Positions 9,493 to 18,215 of a DNA stretch of 64,000 bases are shown piece after piece (position 1 is the stretch's first letter; every line of letters starts with the position of its first letter). This DNA comes from Sphingomonas radiodurans (GTDB lineage: Bacteria > Pseudomonadota > Alphaproteobacteria > Sphingomonadales > Sphingomonadaceae). Location of the stretch: the NCBI RefSeq assembly GCF_020866845.1, contig NZ_CP086594.1, positions 1,488,001 to 1,552,000 on the forward strand, in the 5' to 3' direction. The position numbers and the translations under genes were made by a program. The notes beneath the pieces were generated by a model, which saw only the letters and a program-made list of their open reading frames with translations, did no database searches and was not told the DNA's origin.

Positions 9493-9565
9493 TGCCGATC
9501 GACGCGGCGCGGTGAAACTCCGCGCCGCGTGATCTGTTGCTTCTCCGCAACCAAGGAGAAGCGTC

Positions 9566-9814
9566 ATGGATATCGCAACCGGCCCCGTCGTGGAACGGAT
9601 CGCCCGCGTTCTCGCCGGCCAGCGGATCAGCGCGAACGGCGGCGGCGATCAGGCCTCCGCCAGCGCCGAAGTCGACGCGACATGGCGCGACTACCGCCAC
9701 GACGCGCTCGCCGTGCTCCACACCCTGCGAGCGCCGAGCGAGGCGATGGCCAACGTCGGCGACATCGCGGCGTGGGAACGCATGATCCACGCCGCGATCG
9801 ACGAGGCGGCCTAG
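9566..9814 (+). CDS. Small hypothetical protein (82 aa)
   Basis: A predicted soluble, mostly helical 82-residue protein (MDIATGPVVERIARVLAG) with Ala- and Asp-rich sequence and no recognised domain. The start is well supported by AAGGAG at 9553-9558, eight bases before the ATG. It lies 73 bp after the helicase gene on the same strand. The frame holds no Cys, no membrane segment and no signal peptide. Function unknown. Confidence 0.6.
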   Translation: MDIATGPVVERIARVLAGQRISANGGGDQASASAEVDATWRDYRHDALAVLHTLRAPSEAMANVGDIAAWERMIHAAIDEAA

Positions 9815-10076
9815 GCGCTACTTGAAGCGAAACCGCCCAGTTCGTCATTCCCGCGCAGGCGGAGATGCATAGACCCCGCGCCCGGCAAGACCCGCCACGA
9901 TCGGGGCTTACTGACCCTGCTTTCGTGTCCGACCGGGGGTCGTTTCGGCGCTTCAGTACCTCCGCATGCGCGGCCAGTCCGCACTCCAGCATTGAAGACC
10001 ATGCGCAACATGCTCATCGGTCGCGTCCAGCCCGCCCGACGTTCGATCTCACCTCCGCGGGGATAACAACCCTTGG
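9815..10076. other. Intergenic region with a degenerate repeat
   Basis: No convincing gene. Near 9840-9865 is a degenerate copy of the widespread GTCATTCCCGCG-type repeat half-site. Small ORFs on both strands look like random open frames in GC-rich DNA. Confidence 0.4.
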
Positions 10077-12596
10077 CTAAAGCGTCCGCAACGCCCGCGC
10101 CGGCCGCAACGCCATCAGCGGCAGCGATCCCGCCAGCCCAATCCCCAGCGTCAGCACCGCGCCGCCCCCCAGCGTCGCGAGCACCCGCCCCCAATCCGGC
10201 GCCCAGCCAAAGTCGAACACCTGCACGATCACGAACCACGCTGCCGTCATCCCCAGCACAAGGCTCACCGCCGCCAGGATCGCCGCCAGCAGGCCATATT
10301 CAAGCGCCTGCGTTCCCAGCACCTGCCACCGCGTCGCGCCCAGCGTCTTCAGGATCACGCTGTCATACGCGCGCGACTGCCGCGACGCCGCGATCGCGCC
10401 CACCAGCACCGCGATCCCGGCCAGGATCGCGATCGAAGCCGCCGCGACGATCGCTTGCGCCATCTGGTCGAGGATCGCACCGACCTGTCCTATCACTTCG
10501 CTCACCGCGATCACCGACGCGCCCGGAAACGCCCCGAGCAATTCGCGCGTCACCAGTCCATCGCGCGCCTTGTCCATCGTGATCGTCGCGGTGATGCTGT
10601 GCGGCGCGGCCGCGAGCGTGTTGGGCGAGAACACCATGATGTAGTTGAACCCCATCGTATCCCAGTTGATCTTGCGCAGCGATCCGATCCGCGCCTCGAT
10701 CTCGCGCCCGAGCACGCTCACCGTCAGCCTGTCGCCGACGCCAATGCTCAGCACCTTCGCCGCCTCGGCATCGAGCGAGACGAGCGGCGGCCCGGCATAA
10801 TCCTTTGGCCACCATTGCCCCGCCACGAGGTCGCTCCCCTCGGGCAGCGTCGCGCTATACGTCGCGCCTCGCTCGCGGCCGAGGAACCACGCGCCTTCGG
10901 GTAAGGTCTTGAGATTGGCGACGCGCTGGCCGCCATAGGCGACGATCGTCGCGCGCAACGCCGGCACCACATTGAGGTCCGCCGCCGGCGCCGCCCGCGC
11001 GATCGTCGATCGGAACCGCGCCTCGTCCATCGATGGCACGTCGAGCACGAACAGGTTCGGCGCCTTCTTCGGCACCGTCCGTTCGATCTCCGCCGCCAGG
11101 CTCGTCTGGATCCCTGCGAGCGTCACGAACAAGGTCAGCGCCAGCCCCAGTGCGACCACCAGCGCGCTGGTCTGCGCACCGGGGCGGTAGAGGTTGCCCA
11201 GCGCCAGCCGGAACAACGGCCGTCGCGGTCGCGGCAGTGCGCGCGCAACCCGCGACACGCCCCAGCCGAGTACCAGCAGCAGCAACAGCACGCCCGCTAC
11301 CGCCCCAAGCACCGCCGCCGAGAACAGCGGCTCGCGCGCCGTTCCGAGCGCCACCGCCACCAGCGCCGCCGCCGCGCCCGCGACCCACAACGCCGTCCGC
11401 CGGTCGATCGTCAGCTTGGGATCGACCAGCGCGCGGAAGATCGCCGCAGCCGGCTGCGTCCGCGCGCGCGCCAGCGGTGGCAGCGTGAAGGCCAGCGCGA
11501 TCAGCACGCCATAGATCGCGCTCGTCGCCAGCGGCAACGGATGCACCGCGAACCCCGGCCGCACCGGCAGCACGTCACCCAGCAGCGCGACGATCCCCGG
11601 CGGCACCAGCGCGCCGACCACCAGCCCGCTCGCGATCGCCACGACTGCCACCGCGCCGACCTGCATCAGATAGATGCGCGCGATATCACCGCCGCTCGCG
11701 CCCAGCACCTTCAGCGTCGCGATCGCACTGCGCTTGAGCGACAGATACGACGACACGCCGTTGCTCACCCCGATCCCGGCGATCACCAGCGCGGCGAGCC
11801 CGATCAGCGACAGGAATTGCCCCATCCGCTCGAAGAAGCGATTCGCCCCCGGTGCAGCGCGCGCGTGATCCTTGAACGACCAGCCTTCCGCGGCATAACG
11901 CTTCGTCAGCTGCTCGCGCAGCGCGGGCGCATCGACGCCGGCGGGCGTGCGGATGCGATACTTGCTCTCATAGAGGCTGCCCGGCTGGATCAACTGCGTC
12001 CGGCGCAACCCATCAAGCGAGACGATCGCCACCGGTCCCAGGGTAAAGCCCTCGCCGACGCGATCGGGCTCGTCAGCGATGACCCCGGCAACGGTGAAAT
12101 CCGCCTCGCCATAACGCAGCCGCGCCCCCGGCCCGATCGCCAGCCGATCAGCCAGCGCCTGGCCGATCAGCACACGGTCGGGCGCGAGCCGATCATAGCG
12201 CCCGTTCTGCACCGTCAGTGTCCCGTACAGCGGGTAGACGCGATCGACGCCCTTCAGCTCGGTCAGCACCGCGGGCGGCGCATTGCCCTGCTGAGGCCCG
12301 ACCGTCCGCGCCATCGCGCGCATGCGAACCGTCTCGCTCACTTGCCCCAGCCGGCGCAGCTCGCCCATCCGCACGCCGACCTCGCGCTGCATCATCGAAA
12401 CTTCGATGTCGCCGCCCAACAGAGTGCGCCCACGCGCCGCCAGCTCCTGCGTGATCGAGGCGGTGAGGCTACCGATCGCCGCCAGCGTGCCGACACCGAG
12501 GAACAGGCAGACGAAGAGCAATCGAAGCCCGCGAAACCCCGCATGCAAATCACGCCGCGCGATCCGCCACGCCGCCCCCCAATCCAAGGCGTTCAA
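10077..12596 (-). CDS. ybbP: ABC transporter permease, YbbP/FtsX family
   Basis: An 839-residue inner-membrane permease with one N-terminal helix (LLFVCLFLGVGTLAAIG), a large periplasmic MacB-like domain, and two clusters of helices (residues 270-400 and 690-839, with more around 410-500). This layout is the two-FtsX-domain organisation of YbbP, which extracts or transports lipophilic substrates with YbbA. The start is probably the TTG at 12596, because it overlaps the ybbA stop (TTGA) and gives the family N terminus AWRIARRDLHAGFRGLR. The order tesA, ybbA, ybbP matches the conserved proteobacterial arrangement. Confidence 0.88.
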   Translation of the reverse strand: MNALDWGAAWRIARRDLHAGFRGLRLLFVCLFLGVGTLAAIGSLTASITQELAARGRTLLGGDIEVSMMQREVGVRMGELRRLGQVSETVRMRAMARTVGPQQGNAPPAVLTELKGVDRVYPLYGTLTVQNGRYDRLAPDRVLIGQALADRLAIGPGARLRYGEADFTVAGVIADEPDRVGEGFTLGPVAIVSLDGLRRTQLIQPGSLYESKYRIRTPAGVDAPALREQLTKRYAAEGWSFKDHARAAPGANRFFERMGQFLSLIGLAALVIAGIGVSNGVSSYLSLKRSAIATLKVLGASGGDIARIYLMQVGAVAVVAIASGLVVGALVPPGIVALLGDVLPVRPGFAVHPLPLATSAIYGVLIALAFTLPPLARARTQPAAAIFRALVDPKLTIDRRTALWVAGAAAALVAVALGTAREPLFSAAVLGAVAGVLLLLLVLGWGVSRVARALPRPRRPLFRLALGNLYRPGAQTSALVVALGLALTLFVTLAGIQTSLAAEIERTVPKKAPNLFVLDVPSMDEARFRSTIARAAPAADLNVVPALRATIVAYGGQRVANLKTLPEGAWFLGRERGATYSATLPEGSDLVAGQWWPKDYAGPPLVSLDAEAAKVLSIGVGDRLTVSVLGREIEARIGSLRKINWDTMGFNYIMVFSPNTLAAAPHSITATITMDKARDGLVTRELLGAFPGASVIAVSEVIGQVGAILDQMAQAIVAAASIAILAGIAVLVGAIAASRQSRAYDSVILKTLGATRWQVLGTQALEYGLLAAILAAVSLVLGMTAAWFVIVQVFDFGWAPDWGRVLATLGGGAVLTLGIGLAGSLPLMALRPARALRTL

Positions 12597-13288
12597 ACGC
12601 GTCGCTCCCCGGCAATCCGGCCATCACGCATCTCGATCACCCGCTCGCACCGCTCGGCAAGCGCCGGATCGTGCGTGATGATCAGCAACGTCGCCCCCGC
12701 CGCACGCTGGCGATCGAACAGCAGATCGATCACTGCCGCGCCCGTGCTTGCGTCGAGATTGCCCGTCGGCTCGTCGGCGAACAGGATCGTCGGCTTCGGC
12801 GCGACCGCGCGCGCGATCGCAACGCGCTGCTGCTCGCCGCCCGATAGCTGCGCGGGATAATGATCAAGCCGATGGCCCAGCCCGACCGCCTCGAGCTCCG
12901 CCGCAGCGCGGTCGAAGGCGTCGCCAGCACCGCTCAGTTCGAGCGGCACCGCGACATTCTCGAGCGCCGTCATCGTCGGCAACAGGTGGAAAGCCTGCAG
13001 CACGATCCCGATCCGCCCGCGCCGCGCCTTGGCCAGCCCATCCTCGTCGAGCGTCCCGAAATCGACCCCGCCGACGCTCACCGATCCGCTGCTCGCACGT
13101 TCGAGCCCCGACAGAACCGCCATCAGCGACGACTTGCCCGATCCCGACGCGCCAAGGATCGCCAGGCTCTCGCCCGCCGCGATATCGAGGTCTACGCCCT
13201 TGAGAACCGCGACCGGCGCGGCGCGGCTGCCCAGCGTAAGCGTGACATCGCGCGCGCGGACCGCGATAGGGGCGTCCGATAGGGTCAT
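12593..13288 (-). CDS. ybbA: ABC transporter ATP-binding protein YbbA
   Basis: A 231-residue ATPase of the LolD/MacB-type subfamily. Walker A is GASGSGKS, the signature is LSGGEQQR, Walker B is ILFADEPTG, and the H-loop His is in IITHDPALAE. It would power the YbbP permease encoded downstream, which starts within its stop codon. The ATG at 13288 gives the normal N terminus; an in-frame start at 13387 would overlap the divergent esterase gene. Only 21 bp separate it from that gene, so both promoters must lie partly inside the opposing coding sequence. Confidence 0.92.
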   Translation of the reverse strand: MTLSDAPIAVRARDVTLTLGSRAAPVAVLKGVDLDIAAGESLAILGASGSGKSSLMAVLSGLERASSGSVSVGGVDFGTLDEDGLAKARRGRIGIVLQAFHLLPTMTALENVAVPLELSGAGDAFDRAAAELEAVGLGHRLDHYPAQLSGGEQQRVAIARAVAPKPTILFADEPTGNLDASTGAAVIDLLFDRQRAAGATLLIITHDPALAERCERVIEMRDGRIAGERRV

Positions 13289-13309
13289 GTGAAGGGACGC
13301 TCCTTGGTG

Positions 13310-14014
13310 ATGGCGAAGCGGCATTTGGTGGTGGCGGTGGCGCTTGTCCACCTGAGCACGGCCTGCAGCCCGGCGACGGACGAACAATCCGCCGCGACGA
13401 ACGCGTCGAGCGCCCCCGCGCCGGCCCCCGTTGCGCGAGCCACTGCGGAGGCCGCCGACACCAAATTGGTCGTCGCGCTCGGCGACAGCCTCTACGCCGG
13501 CTATAATCTCGGGCCGACCGAAGGGTTCGCGCCAGTGCTGGAACGCACGCTCAAGGAGCGCGGGGTCGCAGCGCAGGTGGTCAACGCCGGTGTGTCGGGC
13601 GATACCAGCGCCGGCGGGCGGGCGCGGGTCGCGTTCGTGCTCGACGGTCTGGCGCGCAAGCCCGATCTCGTGATCGTCGGGCTCGGCGCGAACGACATGC
13701 TGCGCGGGCTCAGCCCGGCGCGCACGCGCGAGAATATCGAGGCGATCCTCGCCGAACTGAAGCGTCGCGACATTCCGATGATGCTGACCGGCATGGTCGC
13801 GGCGCCGAACATGGGCGCTGACTATGCCGGCGCGTTCAATGCGATCTATCCCGATCTCGCGAAGAAGTACGGCGCCCCGCTATATCCCTTCTTCCTCGAC
13901 GGCGTGATCACCGATCGCCGCCTGTTGCTGGGCGACGGGATCCATCCGAACCCGGCGGGCGTGAACCGGGTAGTGAGCAAGGTGGCACCGCTGGTCACAG
14001 AGGCGCTGAAGTAA
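13310..14014 (+). CDS. tesA: SGNH arylesterase/lysophospholipase, TesA-like
   Basis: A 234-residue exported esterase of the SGNH-hydrolase family. Block I is GDSLYAGY (nucleophile Ser), the oxyanion residues lie in GLGANDML, and the catalytic Asp/His are in DGIHPNPAG. The N terminus MAKRHLVVAVALVHLSTACS is a signal peptide with a lipobox-like LSTAC, so it may be a lipoprotein, longer than E. coli TesA because of an Ala/Pro-rich linker. The ATG at 13310 is preferred; GTG at 13289 and 13307 are alternatives. Divergent from ybbA-ybbP, as in many proteobacteria. Confidence 0.88.
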   Translation: MAKRHLVVAVALVHLSTACSPATDEQSAATNASSAPAPAPVARATAEAADTKLVVALGDSLYAGYNLGPTEGFAPVLERTLKERGVAAQVVNAGVSGDTSAGGRARVAFVLDGLARKPDLVIVGLGANDMLRGLSPARTRENIEAILAELKRRDIPMMLTGMVAAPNMGADYAGAFNAIYPDLAKKYGAPLYPFFLDGVITDRRLLLGDGIHPNPAGVNRVVSKVAPLVTEALK

Positions 14015-14028
14015 TCCTCCCTTCTCAT

Positions 14029-14170
14029 TCCTCCCCGAGCTCCGCTCGGGGAGGGGGACCATCCGCAAAGCGGATGGTGGAGGGGCTGGCCAGGCGCAAC
14101 GGTTCCATCAAGCCAGCCCCTCCACCATGCTTCGCATGGTCCCCCCTCCCCAAGCAGAGCTTGGGGAGGA
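14029..14170. repeat. Compound inverted repeat
   Basis: Arms 14029-14089 and 14113-14170 are about 58-61 bases long and match each other as imperfect reverse complements. Each arm contains two nested hairpins (CCCCGAGC...GCTCGGGG and ACCATCCGC...GCGGATGGT in the left arm). It sits between the convergent tesA and VOC genes, where it may also act as a terminator. Confidence 0.75.
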
Positions 14171-14195
14171 ATGTTTTGGGGGAGGATTAGCGACG

Positions 14196-14582
14196 TCACA
14201 CCTCCGCCGGCGGCTCCCACAACTCGATCGGATTCCCCTCCGGATCATGGATGCGCGCAAACCGCCCCGTCTCCGGCGCGTCCCATTCCGCCCGCGTCTC
14301 CACCGCGATCCCCGCAGCCGTCAACGACTCGATCAGCGCAGCGATGCCGCTAACCCGCAAGTTGATCATAAACGCCTTGTCGGCGGGAAAATAATCGGTC
14401 GTCGCTTTGAACGGCGCGAAAACCATCGGGCCGCCCTGCACCTGCCAGAACCATTCGCTCGGCTCACCCTCCCCGGTCGAATTGCAACCGGCGCCGACTC
14501 CGAGATGATCACGATACCACGCGGTCAACGCGTCGGGATCCTGCGCGCGAAAGAACAAGCCACCCATTCCCAGAACCGGCAT
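14196..14582 (-). CDS. VOC-family (glyoxalase-like) protein
   Basis: A 128-residue single-module VOC protein. It starts with GMGGLFFRAQDPDALTAWY and ends with the metal-ligand strand ARIHDPEGNPIELWEP, in which Glu is the usual metal ligand. Such proteins are small metal-dependent lyases, dioxygenases or resistance proteins; the substrate cannot be told. The ATG at 14582 follows a purine-rich GAGGGGGG. It lies 22 bp downstream of glnD and is probably cotranscribed. Confidence 0.8.
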   Translation of the reverse strand: MPVLGMGGLFFRAQDPDALTAWYRDHLGVGAGCNSTGEGEPSEWFWQVQGGPMVFAPFKATTDYFPADKAFMINLRVSGIAALIESLTAAGIAVETRAEWDAPETGRFARIHDPEGNPIELWEPPAEV

Positions 14583-14604
14583 GTCGCGTCCCCCCTCGCT
14601 ATGC

Positions 14605-17352
14605 TCAGGCCGCCAGCTCCACCGCTCTGCCTGCCGCCGCATCGAGCAGCCGCTTCTCCAGCGTCTTCAGCCGCGCACCGCTGGCGATCTTATCACCGGT
14701 CAGATCGGTGAGATAGAAGGTGTCGACGGCTCGCTCGCCATAGGTCGCGACATGCGCCGAATGGATCGTCACCTTCGACTGGAACAGCGCATTGGCCAGC
14801 TGATTGAGCAGCGCTGGCCGGTCGCGGGCATTCACCTCCACCACGGTGAAGCGGTTCGACGCCTTGTTGTCGACCAGCACGTTGGGCTCGATCCGGAAGG
14901 CGTCGGCGCGCGTGCGCGGCAGCGGCTTCGCCTTCAGCCGATCGACCAGCTTGCCGCGGTTCGCCAGCGCATCTTCGATCGCGGTGCGCAGCCGGGCGAG
15001 CTGATCGTCCTCGGCAAACGGCCGGCCGAACGGATCCTGGACGAGGAAATTGTCGAGTGCCATGCCGTCGCGCGTCGTGTGGATGCGCGCGTCGATGATG
15101 TTGCCACCCGCAAGGTGGATCGCGCCGGCGATACGATAGAAGATGCCGGGATGGTCGGCGGCGTACACCGTCACCAGCGTCGCGCCGCGCTGAGCATAGA
15201 CCTGCGCGTCGATCGCGAGCGGCACATTGCCCACGCGCGCCACGAAGCGCGCGTTGTGGGCGAGCACGTCGTCGGGCTCGGCAATCCAATACGCCTCGGG
15301 GAAGCGCCGGACATAGGCGGCAAGCGCGCCCTCGTCCCACTGCATCGCAGCAGCAAGATTCTCGTGCTTGATGATGATCCGCTCGCCACGGCCCTTCTGC
15401 TTGTGGCCGAGCCGGAGCACTTCCTCCGCGGATTCATAAAGGTCGCCGAGCAACTGGCGCTTCCACCCGTTCCACGTTCCCGGCCCCACCGCTCGGATGT
15501 CGACGATCGTCAGCACCATCAGCAGCCTCAGCCGCTCAGGCGATTGCACGATCGCGGTATAGTCGAGGATCGTCTTGAAGTCGGAGAGGTCGCGCTTGAA
15601 CGCGGTCGCCGACATCAGCAGGTGATAGCGCACGAGCCACACCACCGTCTCGGTTTCCGCCGGGGTCAGCCCGAAGCGCGGGCACAGCTTCTCCGCCACC
15701 GCGGCGCCCAGGATCGAATGATCGCCGCCGCGCCCCTTGGCGATGTCGTGCAGCAGCACCGCGACATACAACACACGGCGCGATACGATCTGCGGGACCA
15801 GCTCGGTCGCGATCGGGTGGTCGGCCTTTAGCTCGCCGCGCTCGATCTGCGAGAGCAGCCCGATCGCACGGATCGTATGCTCGTCGACGGTATAGTGATG
15901 ATACATGTCGAACTGCATCTGCGCGACGACGCGGCCGAAATCGGGCACGAACCGGCCGAACACGCCGGTTTCGTTCATCCAGCGCAGCACCAGCTCGGGG
16001 TCGCGTGGGCTCGTCAGCACGTCGAGGAACAGCGCGTTGGCGCGCGGATCACGCCGCACGCTATCCACCAGCTTCGCATCGCGCGTGGCGGCGCGCGCGG
16101 CGAGCGGATGGATCTCCACGCCGTGGAGGTCGGCGAGCTGGAACATCTCGATCAGCCGCACCGGATCCTCGGCGAAGAAGCTGTCATTCGGCAGCGCAAG
16201 CCGCCCGCGATCGAGCACGAAGCCGTGCAGCCGCGTCGGCCGCCGCCGCAGCCGCGGCAGCCCGAAACGCCGCCCACGCGCGGCGAACTGCTCGTCGAGA
16301 TGCGCGAGAAAGAGCCCGCTCAGCGTGCCGACCGACTTCGCTTGCAGGAAGTAGTATTGCATGAACCGCTCGACCGCGGCCTTCCCCGGTCGATCGGAGA
16401 AACGCATCCGCTCGGCGATCTCGCGCTGCAGGTCGAACGTCAGCCGTTCCTCGGCCCGCCCGGCCACCAAGTGCAGGTGGCAGCGCACCGCCCAGAAGAA
16501 GTTGTCGGCGCGGTGGAACAGCCGGTATTCCGACGCGGAAAACAGCCCGACGTCGACCAACTGTGCCGCCCGATCGACATCATAGACATATTTGCCGATC
16601 CAGAAGAGCGCGTGGAGATCGCGCAGGGCGCCCTTCCCCTCCTTCACGTTCGGCTCGACCACGTAGCGCGTGTCGCCCATCTTCACGTGGCGCACGTTCC
16701 GCTCGGCCAGCTTGTCGGCGATGAACTGTCGCTCGGTGCCGTGCGTCACCTCGGCCTTGAAGCGGCGCATCGCTTCCTCGTGCAGCGCGACATCACCCCA
16801 GACGTAACGGCCTTCCAGCAGCGCGGTCCGGATCGTCACGTCGCCCTTCGCCTGGCGCACCATCTCGTCGAGCGAGCGCGACGAATGGCCGACCTTCAGC
16901 CCCATGTCCCACAGCGCATAAAGCATCGATTCGATGACTTGCTCGGCCCAGCCCGTCTGCTTCCAGGGGGTGAGGAAACCGATGTCGACATCCGAGAACG
17001 GCGCCATCTCGCCACGGCCGTATCCGCCAACCGCGATCAGCGACAGCCGCTCGCCGGCGGTGCGGTTGGTCGGCGGATAGAGCCGCTGGGTGATCAGATC
17101 GAGCAGTATACGCAGCAGCTGATCGACCAGGAACGCCTGCGCATTGGCTGCCTCGAGCCCGCGCGACGGGCGTTCCTCCAGCCGCCGCGCGATCTCTGCG
17201 CGCCCTGCGTCGAGCGCGTCCTTGAGCATCGCCGTGGCAGTGCGGCGCAGCAAAGCACGATCGTCGATCTCGAGCGCCGCGATCGCATCGGCGAGCGCGC
17301 GCCGATCGACGATCGCACGGCGATTGGGCAAGGTATCGAAGCGTGGGCTCAT
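14605..17352 (-). CDS. glnD: Bifunctional uridylyltransferase/uridylyl-removing enzyme
   Basis: GlnD, 915 residues, the nitrogen sensor that uridylylates and deuridylylates PII in response to glutamine. The nucleotidyltransferase motif GGYGRGEMAPFSDVD is at residues 109-123. The HD phosphohydrolase motif LLHDIAKGRGGDHS is near residue 525. Two C-terminal ACT domains follow (VTVYAADHPGIFYRIAG and VEVNARDRPALLNQLAN), which bind glutamine. The full domain order and length are normal. The gene is divergent from the DUF2384 unit. Confidence is high. Confidence 0.96.
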   Translation of the reverse strand: MSPRFDTLPNRRAIVDRRALADAIAALEIDDRALLRRTATAMLKDALDAGRAEIARRLEERPSRGLEAANAQAFLVDQLLRILLDLITQRLYPPTNRTAGERLSLIAVGGYGRGEMAPFSDVDIGFLTPWKQTGWAEQVIESMLYALWDMGLKVGHSSRSLDEMVRQAKGDVTIRTALLEGRYVWGDVALHEEAMRRFKAEVTHGTERQFIADKLAERNVRHVKMGDTRYVVEPNVKEGKGALRDLHALFWIGKYVYDVDRAAQLVDVGLFSASEYRLFHRADNFFWAVRCHLHLVAGRAEERLTFDLQREIAERMRFSDRPGKAAVERFMQYYFLQAKSVGTLSGLFLAHLDEQFAARGRRFGLPRLRRRPTRLHGFVLDRGRLALPNDSFFAEDPVRLIEMFQLADLHGVEIHPLAARAATRDAKLVDSVRRDPRANALFLDVLTSPRDPELVLRWMNETGVFGRFVPDFGRVVAQMQFDMYHHYTVDEHTIRAIGLLSQIERGELKADHPIATELVPQIVSRRVLYVAVLLHDIAKGRGGDHSILGAAVAEKLCPRFGLTPAETETVVWLVRYHLLMSATAFKRDLSDFKTILDYTAIVQSPERLRLLMVLTIVDIRAVGPGTWNGWKRQLLGDLYESAEEVLRLGHKQKGRGERIIIKHENLAAAMQWDEGALAAYVRRFPEAYWIAEPDDVLAHNARFVARVGNVPLAIDAQVYAQRGATLVTVYAADHPGIFYRIAGAIHLAGGNIIDARIHTTRDGMALDNFLVQDPFGRPFAEDDQLARLRTAIEDALANRGKLVDRLKAKPLPRTRADAFRIEPNVLVDNKASNRFTVVEVNARDRPALLNQLANALFQSKVTIHSAHVATYGERAVDTFYLTDLTGDKIASGARLKTLEKRLLDAAAGRAVELAA

Positions 17353-17498
17353 GCGGATGGCGATTAGGGCAAAGCACGCGCGCTTGGAACCAAGGCCGAT
17401 CGTTCCTATATGGAAACAATCGCGAGCAGTTCCAAAAAGTAGGCGCTGGCGACTGAGAGACGCACGTGCTCCCGCTTACGCGACGGGAGTCTCGCTTC

Positions 17499-17675
17499 TT
17501 GGATCTCAATCATCTCTTCGCGCGGCACCAGATGTCGCTCGTCAACGCCGAGCAAGCGGCGACGGCTGAAGCGCGGCACGCCCATGCGGGCCTGATGCAC
17601 GGCTATGCGGCACGGATCGCGACTCTTCAGTCTGATAGCGGCGCGACCAGCCCGATGCGGATTGACGCAGCTTGA
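17499..17675 (+). CDS. Small protein upstream of a DUF2384 protein
   Basis: A small ORF of about 58 residues containing LNHLFARHQMSLVNAEQ and ARHAHAGLMHGYAARI, which predicts two amphipathic helices. A TTG at 17499, eleven bases after GGGAG, is the likeliest start; a GTG at 17466 is the alternative. Its TGA overlaps the TTG start of the next gene (TTGA), so the two look cotranslated. I do not recognise a family. The helical, His/Ala-rich composition and the tight coupling are the only support. Confidence 0.5.
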   Translation: MDLNHLFARHQMSLVNAEQAATAEARHAHAGLMHGYAARIATLQSDSGATSPMRIDAA

Positions 17676-18061
17676 GCGAGACAGCCCCCGAAGCTGCTGC
17701 GGAAACCGTGGCAGAAACCGCTGCGGAAGCCGATCCGGTCGCTGCCGTCGAAACCGCCCCTGAAGCTGCTGTCGAAGCCCCGACGGAGGCGCCCGCCAGC
17801 CTCGCGAACCCGATGCGGCGTCGCCAGTTTCGCCCCGCCTCGGTCAAGTCGAAGCTGTCCGCGGATGAGGCCAATCGCCAGGGACGCGCCGTCCGCATGG
17901 CGTTTGAGATCATGGGTCGCGACGAAGCGCGCGTGTTCCTGAACGAGCCCGACGAGGCGCTCGGCGGCCGTCCGCTCGACGTGGCGACGGCTAGTACGGA
18001 CGGAATGCAGGCGGTGGAACAGGCGCTCGCAGCGCGGCGTGGAACCGGCTCGCAGGCTTGA
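17672..18061 (+). CDS. DUF2384 (MbcA/ParS/Xre antitoxin C-terminal) protein
   Basis: A 129-residue protein. The first 45 residues are a low-complexity Ala/Glu/Thr/Val tract (APEAAAETVAETAAEA), which is unusual for the family. The second half has the DUF2384 pattern: QGRAVRMAFEIMG, EARVFLNEPDEALGGRPLDVA, then GMQAVEQALAARRG. In MbcA/ParS antitoxins this domain blocks RES-type toxins, but no RES toxin is encoded next to it. The start is the TTG at 17672, overlapping the stop of the small upstream gene. It could be a regulator outside a toxin-antitoxin system. Confidence 0.7.
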   Translation: MSETAPEAAAETVAETAAEADPVAAVETAPEAAVEAPTEAPASLANPMRRRQFRPASVKSKLSADEANRQGRAVRMAFEIMGRDEARVFLNEPDEALGGRPLDVATASTDGMQAVEQALAARRGTGSQA

Positions 18062-18184
18062 TGGTGTGCCGGGCTTTGGCCGGGCATTGCTTTTGAAGTA
18101 GCACGCCGCGGCAAAGCCGCGTCGTCGGACGGGTTCGGCCGAGGCCGACCCGCCGGCCGTGCCGGGCAATGCGCCTTGCGCACC

Positions 18185-18207
18185 GGCGCGTCGCCTCGCG
18201 ACGCGCC
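18185..18207. terminator. Hairpin terminator, DUF2384/phaB convergence
   Basis: Perfect 10-bp stem GGCGCGTCGC/GCGACGCGCC with loop CTC, followed by TTT on the plus strand. It lies nine bases beyond the phaB stop on the minus strand and 124 bp after the DUF2384 gene. Confidence 0.55.
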
Positions 18208-18215
18208 TTTGCCCG

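Noticed and set aside
10077..14014. tesA divergent from ybbA-ybbP as a novel association
   Set aside because: This gene order is long known in proteobacteria, including E. coli.
15877..17367. Long open frames opposite glnD and other genes (several above 400 codons)
   Set aside because: They mirror the codon pattern of the real gene in GC-rich DNA, give Arg/His-rich peptides and match no family.
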